Below are positions 1-10,729 of a stretch of DNA of 41,509 nt, piece after piece. The position numbers and the translations under genes were made by a program. The notes under the pieces were generated by a model. It saw only the letters and a program-made list of their open reading frames with translations, ran no database searches and was not told the DNA's origin. The DNA comes from an uncultured Bacteroidota bacterium (lineage in GTDB: Bacteria; Bacteroidota; Bacteroidia; Flavobacteriales; Flavobacteriaceae): positions 1-41,509 of the forward strand of contig CACJRP010000013.1 of NCBI GenBank assembly GCA_902595825.1. The letters run 5' to 3'. Every line of letters begins with the position of its first letter. Within the stretch, counting starts at the first letter, position 1.

Positions 1-17
1 TTAATTAAATTTGAAAC

Positions 18-914
18 GTGAAAAGATTAACAATACTACTTTTTTTAACTTTTATTACTACTAATGCGCAGGTTCAGGAAAATTTCTTAATGGAAAGATT
101 TTTTATGAACGCATTTAACCCAGCTTATGTTGGATCTGAGGGTGATAGTCCTGACCACACCGGTCCTTCAAAAAGGTCGTTAGCTGTTATCACAAGGACA
201 ACATGGTCAGGTGTTTCTGAAGCACCAAGGATTAATTATATCTATTATTCTGGTTCTCCAAAGAAAAATCTAACTCTTGGTCTATCTGTCATTTCGAATA
301 AAGTTTACATTGATACAAGGACACAATATGCACTGGACGCTAGCTATAAGCTAAAACTGGGTGAAGGTTATTCATTATTCTTGGGAGCTAAGGTTGGCAT
401 GGCATCAAAAAACTCAAATATTGATGAACTACAGCGCCTTACCCAAGAGATTAACCCTGCGATAACTCCTACAGCGCAAGGGAGTTATCCGATATTTGGA
501 GTAGGCTTTTTACTTAAATATGAAAAACTCTTTTTTTCTTTTGGGACCCCTAGTTTTTTAAATCCAGAAAAATTTTTGAGTGACCCTTCGTTTGTTAGAA
601 ATGAAAATCCAATATTTTATTCAGTATTAGGAGGAAAAGTAGACCTAGGAATTCAAAGTCTTTCCTTTAATCCATATTATTCAATTAAAATTATTCCCAA
701 CGCTACCAATCAAACTAGTGTAGGGGGCAACTTGGATTATAAAAACTTTTTTGAGTTTGGAGGTGGATATAAAAGTATTGGATATGCCTATTTGATGGGA
801 ATGGTAAAGTTAAAAATGGGAATAGATATTGGGTACGCTACTGATTTTGGAGCTGGTAACAGTGCATCAAATAACCGAAGTGGTTTTGAAATTTTTGCGA
901 AGTATAGGTTTTAA
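18..914 (+). CDS. PorP/SprF family type IX secretion-associated membrane protein
   Basis: A 298-residue outer-membrane beta-barrel type protein of the PorP/SprF family. Members accompany type IX secretion and gliding machinery, and often sit just after the gene for a large secreted adhesin. The start is GTG at 18. It gives a clean signal peptide (MKRLTILLFLTFITTNAQ) with Gln at the mature end, typical of Bacteroidota. The early mature segment MERFFMNAFNPAYVGSEG matches the family's usual opening, where a short region ends in NPAYVG. The rest alternates short hydrophobic strands with Gly/Asn turns and ends in Phe (KYRF), as expected for a barrel closing strand. The partner gene would lie upstream, outside the window. 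A hairpin terminator follows at 917-938. Family assignment is firm; which secreted substrate it serves cannot be seen. Confidence 0.9.
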   Translation: MKRLTILLFLTFITTNAQVQENFLMERFFMNAFNPAYVGSEGDSPDHTGPSKRSLAVITRTTWSGVSEAPRINYIYYSGSPKKNLTLGLSVISNKVYIDTRTQYALDASYKLKLGEGYSLFLGAKVGMASKNSNIDELQRLTQEINPAITPTAQGSYPIFGVGFLLKYEKLFFSFGTPSFLNPEKFLSDPSFVRNENPIFYSVLGGKVDLGIQSLSFNPYYSIKIIPNATNQTSVGGNLDYKNFFEFGGGYKSIGYAYLMGMVKLKMGIDIGYATDFGAGNSASNNRSGFEIFAKYRF

Positions 915-916
915 AA

Positions 917-938
917 AAAGCCCTCGTGTGAGGGCTTT
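917..938. terminator. Bidirectional intrinsic terminator between convergent genes
   Basis: A perfect 9-bp stem AAAGCCCTC/GAGGGCTTT around a GTGT loop lies between the converging genes at 18-914 and 966-1658. On the minus strand the stem is followed by seven T residues, so it is strongest for the minus-strand gene. On the plus strand the tract is weaker (CTTTAAATTT). Confidence 0.85.
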
Positions 939-965
939 AAATTTAGTGTCTGATTTGATTATTCT

Positions 966-1658
966 TTAATTCCAAGTTTTAATATTCATAAGGGTTCTAG
1001 TTCCAAAATAAGTGGAGATTGGAGCTATTGCCTGCTGAAATTTCGCAAATGCCTCTTGTTCTTTCTTTGTGTCAATGTTGTTTGTTAAAGCAGCACCGTA
1101 ATCTTTGTGAGAAGCATAAATGTAGTGAGATTCACCGTCTGAACTTTGCCCGTGAGATATCTGGCCTAAAGATACATACCCCGGATGGCTGTAACCTTTC
1201 ATGAATGCTTGAAAAGCTGCGGCAAATACAGCAGGATTATCTACTCTCCACTGCCAAGTTTGAGAAAATTTGTGGCCTTTTCTCTTGTCAAGACCAGTTC
1301 TTATTAAAGTACTCCCAGCATTTGATGATGTAATTGAACCAAACTTTTCCATTTCATTAATATATTCTCTGTAAGCTGCACCGGACCTCATTTTTCTGAG
1401 TTCAGCTAGCCCTTCAACTGATCCAATAAAAGATAGATAGTGCGTAGCTTCAACTTCATGAGATTTGAAAGCAACATAGTCTAACACGACAGATACTCCG
1501 TCTGGGAGGTCAATACTTGAGTAAAATTCATCAACAAGTTCGAGAACATAACCTGCACTACCAGCATTTACTTTAAGCCCTACTTGTTCAAAAGTTATGT
1601 TTTGCTGAGCAACCACAAAATTGCAAGCAAGAAATATAAATAGTAATATTTTTTTCAT
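966..1658 (-). CDS. Secreted protein of unknown function with an internal duplication
   Basis: A 230-residue exported protein; I do not recognise a named family. The N-terminus MKKILLFIFLACNFVVAQ is a standard signal peptide with Gln after the cleavage site. The mature part seems to contain two related halves. A segment DGVSVVLDYVAFKS..EATHYLSFIGS near residue 55-80 has a counterpart PGYVSLGQISHG..GESHYIYASH near residue 160-185. In each, a hydrophobic strand is followed by an E-x-x-H-Y or E-S-H-Y strand and then a helix. That pattern would fit paired ferredoxin-like (dimeric alpha/beta barrel type) domains, but this is inference. The gene stands alone on its strand, followed by the terminator at 917-938. 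It has no Cys lipobox and is probably periplasmic or secreted. Confidence 0.75.
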   Translation of the reverse strand: MKKILLFIFLACNFVVAQQNITFEQVGLKVNAGSAGYVLELVDEFYSSIDLPDGVSVVLDYVAFKSHEVEATHYLSFIGSVEGLAELRKMRSGAAYREYINEMEKFGSITSSNAGSTLIRTGLDKRKGHKFSQTWQWRVDNPAVFAAAFQAFMKGYSHPGYVSLGQISHGQSSDGESHYIYASHKDYGAALTNNIDTKKEQEAFAKFQQAIAPISTYFGTRTLMNIKTWN

Positions 1659-1720
1659 TTTTAAATTGATTTATAGTTAATAAAACCAATTTATAAAAAT
1701 ATTGCCAAAGAAAGCAATAT

Positions 1721-4700
1721 TTAATTCAGATTAATTGTCTTTATATTGTCAGAATAAACCTTATCTATTAGAAGATGTCTAGGATCGATCGCTGCCTTAG
1801 CGGGTAGGGTATCTAATTGAAAAGATAACTTACTTGTATTTTCTCTTATTTTAATACGTTTTTGACCAATCAATTCTTTTTCATCTTTGTCGGTAAAAAA
1901 TCCAATGTCTACCCATTCATTTAATGGAATACTTTTTTCATTTCCAATTGAATCAGCCCTTATTTTTTTTGATTCTATCTCGAGATTAATCTCATATTTT
2001 CCGTTTTCAAGTTTTTTTGCCTCAGCAGTTTTAAGTCTATTATCATAAATGGTAATTTCCTTAAACCAATCATCAATCAAATAATTTAAAGAATCGGGAA
2101 CTTTTTTTTCTAAAACATTTAGAAAATCCAAAGAGGTAGGGTAGTAATTTGAATACTTGTATTTATTTAAGAACTCTTTAAGCGCCTCATTTACCTTGTC
2201 TTCACCAATATAATCCTGCAGAGCATACAATATTACACTTCCTTTTCCGTAATGAATGTATGACTGATTTTCAACTTTGAATAAAGGCAGTTCTTTCTCA
2301 ACTTCTCCAGACCTTCCCCTTAGATACCTGTCGTGGTCATATTTGATAAATTCACGCATTGCCATAGGTGTTTTTGATATACTTTTCATTGTCATTAAAG
2401 AGGAATACTCTGAGAAACTTTCACTTAATAATGTTGCTCCTTGCATGTTTGCACCAACTAATTGATGTGCCCACCACTGGTGTGCAATTTCGTGAGCTAT
2501 AACTGCATCAATTACGTTATTTTTTTCTTCGTCTTCGAGATCTATGACGAAACCAAAAGCCTCTGAATAAGGCATGGTCCCAGGAAAAGCCTGTGCAAAG
2601 GTGGAGAACCTTGGAAATTCAATAATTCTACACTGCTTGTGAGTGTAAGGTCCAAAGTTTTGTGTGTAATATTCTAAAGATCTTTCAACAGCATTTACCA
2701 TTTTATCGATATTAACTGAATGTTTTTTGTCGTAGTAAATTTCTATATCAACATCATTCCATTTTTTTCTATCTACTTTGTAATCTGCAGAAATAAATGA
2801 GTAAAAGTTTTGGGATGGGTGATCAACTTTGTATTTAAAATAATTTCGATTATTCTCATTCCAATTGTCAATTAAACTTCCTGGTGCAATAGCAATTTGA
2901 TCTTTAGAAGTTGATATTATTGTTTCTACACTAATAAAGTCACTAAGCCCTTGTGTCAAATAATTTTTTTTGCAATCATCTACACAATTTGATTTAAGTT
3001 TTGGCATTCTTTCTTTTTGAGGGAGGTTGTATTTTTTTCTTTTATTTCTGTCACTTAATTCTTTTTCGCTACTGTAGCCAAGAGAAGGGAGGATTTCGTA
3101 ATTATTTAAAAAAGATCCGTTTTTAACAATTCTTGTTGATTCTCCACTGTTTGAAAAACCTTTGGTTTCATATTTGTTTTCGATAATTGCCTTTATGGTA
3201 TCTCCTAATTTTAGAGGTGGATTGAAGAGATAGAATTGAACATTATGTTTCTTATCTTCACTTAAAAGTGAAGCACCTTCAAACGATATTTTTTCCTGCC
3301 ACATTTTTCGAGTCCCGACAATAAAAGTATCGATTTCAATGTCTTTTGAATTGGTCATGATTATCTCCGCTAAAACATCAATTTTTTTCTGGTAGGGGTA
3401 TAGATCAATTTTATATTCTGCGTTTAAGATCTTCGGCAAGGGTAATGATTTATATTTTTTATACTTATTTTCATACTCAACAGCAATTTTTTCCAATTCT
3501 TTACTTTTCTTGTAAGGATTTAAAATTTGAGTGTTGTAATACACGTAACCTGTTGTAAGCAACCAAATAATGACAACCAAAGCAGAAGGGATGATTACTT
3601 TTTTTGATAAATTTTCTTCTTGAAATTTAAATCGATCTTTAAATTTATTATTCGTCCCTCGGTCCCAAAGATTACTTGAAAAAATAAGAAGTGTTAGACC
3701 TGTAAAAATCCAATACAAGTTGAACCAGAAAACCCCTTTTTCACTAGGTCCGAAACCGTTCATATCTGAATATATCATAAAGGGAGTGCTGCCAAAACTT
3801 AACATGTTGGATTCAATGTCAGCCAACAGTAGAAGGATATCTAGTAGTAAAATTAATACAACCGATATAAGATAACCAAAGTATTTATTGTTTACAATTA
3901 CCTGGATAGCAATTGAACTGGTACAAAACAATAAATAAATAGGCATGGCTCTGTACATGAAATCCCAAAAATAAATCGATAGTTGTATATCATCAAACCC
4001 CTTGATAATTTGAAACAGAACTGCACATAATACAAAAAATGTATGAAGAACAATTGTTAAAGAAAAAAGTGAAATCGTTTTTGACAGAAGAGAAATCATT
4101 GAATTGTGAGGGGTTGAATCAATGACCTCATTTATTTTCTCATCTCTATCACGCCATACAAGTTCTCCGCTAAAAAAAACGAGTATTATCATTACAAACA
4201 GATAAGTTCCGGAAATAGAATCGGTCATTCTGTACGTTAGTGGATATGACTTCAGACCAAAGTACTCATAACCTGATATTAGATCTGTAAGTAAAAGTAT
4301 AAAGCTAAAGAGGAAAAGAATTTTGAAAGTAACGTGACGATAAATATTTTTGAGGTTTATTGAATAAAAAGTTAAGAATTGTGTTACTAGATTTTCCTTT
4401 ATTAAGCTAATAGAGGGGAGAGGTAAATTCTTTTTAATTTCAGTCTTTGATGATTTAACCCTTATTAATCTTCTTATTTTTTTCTTAACAAAATTAAAAT
4501 TAAAGTATGAAGTAATAAGAATTACCAAGGATAAAGAAAGCCAAATAACTCTATTTAAAAGCATGAGGCCTGAATATGAGGGGTTAATCGAATTTTTTTC
4601 AATAGGAGTGTAATATTTTGAAATTAACCCGTAGGTTCTTATTCCAAAAATATCAGCCAGGGCAGCTAATTTTTCGTTTTCCAAATCAGAAACTAATTCC

Positions 4701-5290
4701 CCAGATATGGAATAGGCAACAATAATAATGAGAGCACCAACAAAAGAAACTATACTATTTTTGAATTGCTGGGCTAAAGCATAAATTATAGTTCCTGATA
4801 TAAACATATTGGGCAGGACAAAGACTAAATAGTTGCTGATAAAACTTTGTATTTGAATTGGACCGAATCTATCCTCACTAATCCAACCAAAAACTGGCGA
4901 TAGAGTTGAGCCTAGTGATATACCAAAAAAAACCCCTAAAATAGGGATTGTGGAAATAATTAGAGCTCCTGTGAATCTTCCAAAAAAATATCCAAACTTT
5001 TCTATCGGAGTTGCAAATAAAATTTCATTAAAATTATATTTGAAATCTCTCAAGGCAGCATTGTTAAAAAAAGCTGCAGCAAATAGTAACCCAAATATTG
5101 TTAAAGTGCTTGTGAAAACCGATATGATATGAGGAGCATTTCTTTTTACATTTCCAATTGAACCCCCAATTGTAACATTATCAGAGGAAGTTGCTGCAAA
5201 ACTTAAAATAAAAACAATCAGAAAAAATAAATACACCATGGGTTGTTTTAAGGTGTATTTAAGTTCAGACTTTAGAAATGAGTTGAACAT
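1721..5290 (-). CDS. ABC transporter permease fused to M1-family metallopeptidase
   Basis: A 1189-residue fusion. Residues about 1-590 form a polytopic ABC-2-type permease: two blocks of membrane helices, with a cytoplasmic basic stretch (VKKKIRRLIR) between them and a last helix near 563-583. Residues about 620-1180 are an M1 (aminopeptidase-N-like) peptidase with the zinc motif HEIAH at 933-937. The probable third ligand is Glu957, in LLSESFSEY. A PYSEAFGF segment lies before the HExxH where M1 enzymes carry their exopeptidase motif. The ATG starts in the base immediately after the stop codon of the ATPase gene, so the two are translationally coupled and almost certainly form one transporter. 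By topology the peptidase should face the periplasm. The substrate is unknown; peptide sensing, processing or export are all possible. Confidence 0.9.
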   Translation of the reverse strand: MFNSFLKSELKYTLKQPMVYLFFLIVFILSFAATSSDNVTIGGSIGNVKRNAPHIISVFTSTLTIFGLLFAAAFFNNAALRDFKYNFNEILFATPIEKFGYFFGRFTGALIISTIPILGVFFGISLGSTLSPVFGWISEDRFGPIQIQSFISNYLVFVLPNMFISGTIIYALAQQFKNSIVSFVGALIIIVAYSISGELVSDLENEKLAALADIFGIRTYGLISKYYTPIEKNSINPSYSGLMLLNRVIWLSLSLVILITSYFNFNFVKKKIRRLIRVKSSKTEIKKNLPLPSISLIKENLVTQFLTFYSINLKNIYRHVTFKILFLFSFILLLTDLISGYEYFGLKSYPLTYRMTDSISGTYLFVMIILVFFSGELVWRDRDEKINEVIDSTPHNSMISLLSKTISLFSLTIVLHTFFVLCAVLFQIIKGFDDIQLSIYFWDFMYRAMPIYLLFCTSSIAIQVIVNNKYFGYLISVVLILLLDILLLLADIESNMLSFGSTPFMIYSDMNGFGPSEKGVFWFNLYWIFTGLTLLIFSSNLWDRGTNNKFKDRFKFQEENLSKKVIIPSALVVIIWLLTTGYVYYNTQILNPYKKSKELEKIAVEYENKYKKYKSLPLPKILNAEYKIDLYPYQKKIDVLAEIIMTNSKDIEIDTFIVGTRKMWQEKISFEGASLLSEDKKHNVQFYLFNPPLKLGDTIKAIIENKYETKGFSNSGESTRIVKNGSFLNNYEILPSLGYSSEKELSDRNKRKKYNLPQKERMPKLKSNCVDDCKKNYLTQGLSDFISVETIISTSKDQIAIAPGSLIDNWNENNRNYFKYKVDHPSQNFYSFISADYKVDRKKWNDVDIEIYYDKKHSVNIDKMVNAVERSLEYYTQNFGPYTHKQCRIIEFPRFSTFAQAFPGTMPYSEAFGFVIDLEDEEKNNVIDAVIAHEIAHQWWAHQLVGANMQGATLLSESFSEYSSLMTMKSISKTPMAMREFIKYDHDRYLRGRSGEVEKELPLFKVENQSYIHYGKGSVILYALQDYIGEDKVNEALKEFLNKYKYSNYYPTSLDFLNVLEKKVPDSLNYLIDDWFKEITIYDNRLKTAEAKKLENGKYEINLEIESKKIRADSIGNEKSIPLNEWVDIGFFTDKDEKELIGQKRIKIRENTSKLSFQLDTLPAKAAIDPRHLLIDKVYSDNIKTINLN

Positions 5291-6166
5291 TTAAATTTTA
5301 TTTTTAGATAATTTTGAAAAAAACACATCCTCAAGTGTAGGCTCAATTTTTTTAAATGTTTTATCTGCTTTTTCTGCCAATACATGAATTATAGGGTTTC
5401 CACCAATTAATCTATTAGAAATGACATTGAATTCTTTTTTATATTTTTCAAGTTCAATTTTTTTAATGTGCTTTTCAAAAACTTTTCCATCGAGTTCACT
5501 AATCCCGTCTTGAGGTTTTCCCTGAAAAACAATTTTACCAAAATCCATAATTGCCATCTCCGTACACAACTCTCTAACATCATCAACGATATGGGTAGAT
5601 AATATTACTATTACGTCTTTACCAACATCTGAGAGAAGATCATAAAATCTATTTCTCTCTCCAGGATCTAATCCTGCTGTTGGTTCATCAACAATTAATA
5701 TTTTAGGATTACCTATTAAAGCTTGAGCAATTCCAATACGCTGCTTCATACCTCCTGAAAACCCTTTAACACTTTTATTTTTTTTATCGTAAAGGTTGGT
5801 TCTTTCAAGAAGATAATCTACCAACTCCTTTCTTTCATTTTTGCTGTTTATTCCTTTTAGAGTAGCAAGATGATTCAAAAGTTGTTCAGCTGTTATTCGG
5901 GGATAAACACCAAATTCTTGAGGGAGATAACCAAGTTGACTTCTAAATTCTTTGGGGGATTCAAGAACGTTTATATCATTAAAATTAATCGTCCCTGAGT
6001 CTGGTTTTTGAAGTGTAGCGATGGTTCTCATTAAAGTCGATTTTCCCGCACCATTAGGGCCTAAAAGGCCAAACATACCCGATTTGATAGTGATAGATAT
6101 GTCATCCATAGCTAAAATATCGCCACTGTAAGTTTTTTTTAGTTGCTTTATATTTAGTTCAGCCAT
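5291..6166 (-). CDS. ABC transporter ATP-binding protein
   Basis: A 291-residue ABC ATPase that should energise the adjoining permease/peptidase. Walker A GPNGAGKST is at 36-44, followed by Q-loop sequence LGYLPQEFGVYP, signature SGGMKQR, Walker B ILIVDEPTAGLDP and the switch His in STHIVDD. The C-terminal 80 residues (after QGKPQDGISELDG) form the accessory extension common in ABC-2 exporters and end with the EPTLEDVFF motif of that class. Its TAA stop (5291-5293 on the plus strand) touches the ATG of the permease with no spacer. The 76 bp upstream to the next gene is A+T-rich, and I could not pick out a confident promoter there. Confidence 0.95.
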   Translation of the reverse strand: MAELNIKQLKKTYSGDILAMDDISITIKSGMFGLLGPNGAGKSTLMRTIATLQKPDSGTINFNDINVLESPKEFRSQLGYLPQEFGVYPRITAEQLLNHLATLKGINSKNERKELVDYLLERTNLYDKKNKSVKGFSGGMKQRIGIAQALIGNPKILIVDEPTAGLDPGERNRFYDLLSDVGKDVIVILSTHIVDDVRELCTEMAIMDFGKIVFQGKPQDGISELDGKVFEKHIKKIELEKYKKEFNVISNRLIGGNPIIHVLAEKADKTFKKIEPTLEDVFFSKLSKNKI

Positions 6167-6242
6167 TATTTTTTAAAACAAATTTAATCAATCATTTAAT
6201 CTTTATAGTTAATTTTTTTTAATCTGGATTTAAAATTGAGTC

Positions 6243-6698
6243 TTAAAAGAAAGAAATAAGGCGAGTGCTTTTTGGAAGATAGAGGGGATGTTTTGGAGAT
6301 CCATTTTTATTGTGTCCAAAACAAAGTGGAGCTTTTACCATATTCTCAATCCATAATGGTTTTTCCTGACAATTTCCCCACGCAAAAACAATCTTTGCGC
6401 TTTTTTCAATCATTGAATTTAAATAAAAATAGTTTTTTTTGCTATAGGTTAGATTTAGACTATATAGAACCTTAGGGAAAGGAGTGATATGGGGATATAT
6501 ATTACCAACGTAAAAACCTCCAAAACCAAATTTTTTGGTGAAATAATTTAGTCTTCTTACCGTACTATCATCTTCAAATTGGTTAGCTATAGATGGATTT
6601 AACATTATATATAAAACCTTAGGTAGATTTTGATTCCAAATTCTCCAAAGACTATACCTTTTATTTTTGTTTATTACAGCTCCGCTATATATTTTCAC
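6243..6698 (-). CDS. DUF1643 domain-containing protein
   Basis: A 151-residue cytoplasmic protein of the DUF1643 family; the biochemical function is not established. The family core is visible: YSLWRIW near the start, LYIMLNPSIANQFEDDSTVRR (here with the conserved N-P-S and D-x-T-x-R-R), then GFGGFYVGNIYP, and the later WGN motif (FAWGN). The start is GTG at 6698, directly after the TAA of the upstream deacylase-like gene, so it is probably co-transcribed and coupled with it. The C-terminus ends on a short basic segment (PLYLPKSTRL). DUF1643 genes occur both in chromosomes and in mobile DNA; nothing here suggests a mobile element. Confidence 0.85.
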   Translation of the reverse strand: MKIYSGAVINKNKRYSLWRIWNQNLPKVLYIMLNPSIANQFEDDSTVRRLNYFTKKFGFGGFYVGNIYPHITPFPKVLYSLNLTYSKKNYFYLNSMIEKSAKIVFAWGNCQEKPLWIENMVKAPLCFGHNKNGSPKHPLYLPKSTRLISFF

Positions 6699-8297
6699 TT
6701 ATAAACCTTTACCTATACCCTTAACAAACCGACCAGGAAATATTCCTGTATGTTCGCCACTTTCTAAAACGACTTGACCATTAACTAATACTGTCTCTAC
6801 ACCTTCGGCAAATTGAAGAGGTTCATTGAAAGTGGCCAAATCTCTAACTTTTTTAGGATTAAAAATTACTATGTCTGCAAAGTTTTCATTTTCAATGGTT
6901 CCTCTTCTATCTAATTCAAGTGTTTTAGCTGGGAATCCACTTAGCTTTCTAATTGCCTCTTCGAGGGTTATGACTCCTTCATCACGTGAAAATTTTCCAA
7001 TTACTCTTATAAAGCTTCCAAAAGCTCTTGGGTGTGTTCTGAAATCTTTTTCAATGTCCGAGTAAGAACCAGCATCTGAACAAAAAGAAACCCATGGAAG
7101 AGAAATTTTCTTTCTTAAATTTTCTTCTGACATGCTGTAATAAACACATTGAATTCTACTATCATCTTCTATTACTAAATCTACTATTGTTTCTTCAGGA
7201 CTTTGATTTCTCATTGAAGACGCTTCAGCTATTGTTTTACCTCTATATATTTTGTCCAATGAATCATTTTTAAAACCCACCATTAAAATTCCATCTGGAG
7301 GCTGTTCAGATAATTCTTTTCTAATATCCTTGAGAAGTCTTTTTCTCACTTTTTTACTTTTCATACGCTCAATCCAAGCTCTATGACCTCCCTCTTGAAC
7401 CCAGGTAGGAATCACTCCAGTTAAACCAGTTGAACTTGCAGGATAGGTATAAACGTCCGCAGTAATTTTCAGTCCATTTTCTCTTGCTTTTTCTACTTGA
7501 TTTATTATACTATCAAGCAAAAACCAGTTTGGTTTTCTGGATGCTTTAAGATGGTAGATTTCAGCTGGAATGTCTGCTTCTTTAGAAATTGTAATTAATT
7601 CATCTAAGGCCTCAAGAACATTTCTTCCCTCGTTTCTCATATGGGAAATATATTTACCTTTAAATTTTGATGCAACTTTACAAATTGTGATTAATTCATT
7701 TGTATTCGCATAATCAGCAGGAGCATAAATTAGAGATGACCCTATACCGAGAGCGCCTTCTTTCATCCCTGTTTCAACAATTTGTTCCATATTTTTTAAT
7801 TCAAAATCAGTTGCATCTCTGTTTTCGTAACCGACAGTTAGTTTTCTTACGTTAGTAGCGCCTAAAAAGGAAGCAATATTTGGACTTACACCATTTTTTA
7901 TAAGTTTTTCCATTGCATCACCAAATCCAACAAAATCTTTGCCTCCAATTTTCCCTACTGGGCCAGGGGAATTTCCTTCACCAAAGATCTCTAAAGTCAC
8001 CCCTTGTTTTAAGTCACTTAGTGATCTTCCATCTTCCAATAGAGTATCATAACCCCAACTGAGCATATTTATAAAACCAGGACTTACAATTTTATTTCTA
8101 GCGTCTATTGTTTTTTCAGCACTAAATTTTTTTTTAGTCCCCACGTAAACAACCTTATCGTTCGTTATTGCGACAGTTCCTATAAATCTTGGACTTCCTG
8201 TTCCGTCTATGACTGTTCCATTTTGAATTACGATATCGCAATTTGGAGAGCTACAGGATACAAAAAATATTAGTAATAAAAAGTGTAATTTGTTCAT
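6699..8297 (-). CDS. N-acyl-D-amino-acid deacylase-like amidohydrolase, lipoprotein
   Basis: A 532-residue member of the amidohydrolase superfamily, closest in layout to D-aminoacylases (N-acyl-D-amino-acid deacylases). I place the start at the ATG at 8297: MNKLHFLLLIFFVSCSS is a good lipoprotein signal with lipobox VSC, whereas the upstream TTG at 8315 adds residues before a normal signal. The early beta-sandwich strand (CDIVIQNGTVIDGTG) and the closing NFADIVIFNP...VETVLVNGQVV strands are typical. The usual metal-binding HxH after SPGFI is absent (the sequence reads NMLSWGYD), and the family's NCG segment reads GEG. SHMRNEG, IYHLKAS and FCSDAG are kept. It is therefore either a one-metal subfamily or a changed activity. 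It is probably anchored in the outer membrane or periplasm and translated together with the DUF1643 gene. Confidence 0.85.
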   Translation of the reverse strand: MNKLHFLLLIFFVSCSSPNCDIVIQNGTVIDGTGSPRFIGTVAITNDKVVYVGTKKKFSAEKTIDARNKIVSPGFINMLSWGYDTLLEDGRSLSDLKQGVTLEIFGEGNSPGPVGKIGGKDFVGFGDAMEKLIKNGVSPNIASFLGATNVRKLTVGYENRDATDFELKNMEQIVETGMKEGALGIGSSLIYAPADYANTNELITICKVASKFKGKYISHMRNEGRNVLEALDELITISKEADIPAEIYHLKASRKPNWFLLDSIINQVEKARENGLKITADVYTYPASSTGLTGVIPTWVQEGGHRAWIERMKSKKVRKRLLKDIRKELSEQPPDGILMVGFKNDSLDKIYRGKTIAEASSMRNQSPEETIVDLVIEDDSRIQCVYYSMSEENLRKKISLPWVSFCSDAGSYSDIEKDFRTHPRAFGSFIRVIGKFSRDEGVITLEEAIRKLSGFPAKTLELDRRGTIENENFADIVIFNPKKVRDLATFNEPLQFAEGVETVLVNGQVVLESGEHTGIFPGRFVKGIGKGL

Positions 8298-8343
8298 ATC
8301 TATGATTTTAAACAATATATGAATTTAGAAATTAATCAATAAA

Positions 8344-8366
8344 AAATCCCCCTTGAAGGGGGATTT
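8344..8366 (-). terminator. Intrinsic terminator of katG
   Basis: A 9-bp perfect stem AAATCCCCC/GGGGGATTT with a 5-nt loop lies 17 bp past the katG stop. Reading the minus strand, it is followed by six T residues. It separates katG from the deacylase gene downstream. Confidence 0.88.
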
Positions 8367-8382
8367 AAATTTTAAAATAAAT

Positions 8383-10623
<2,241 letters not shown>

Positions 10624-10729
10624 TTACTTTCTTATTACAATGTTAATACAATTAAATTTTATAGAAGATAAAAGTTTAATCGCAATTCACTATAAGGTCA
10701 TATGGCATACTTATCATAAAAATCAGTCT

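Noticed and set aside
8298-8315. Six-residue extension of the deacylase-like protein from a TTG
   Set aside because: The downstream ATG at 8297 places a normal lipoprotein signal at the N-terminus.
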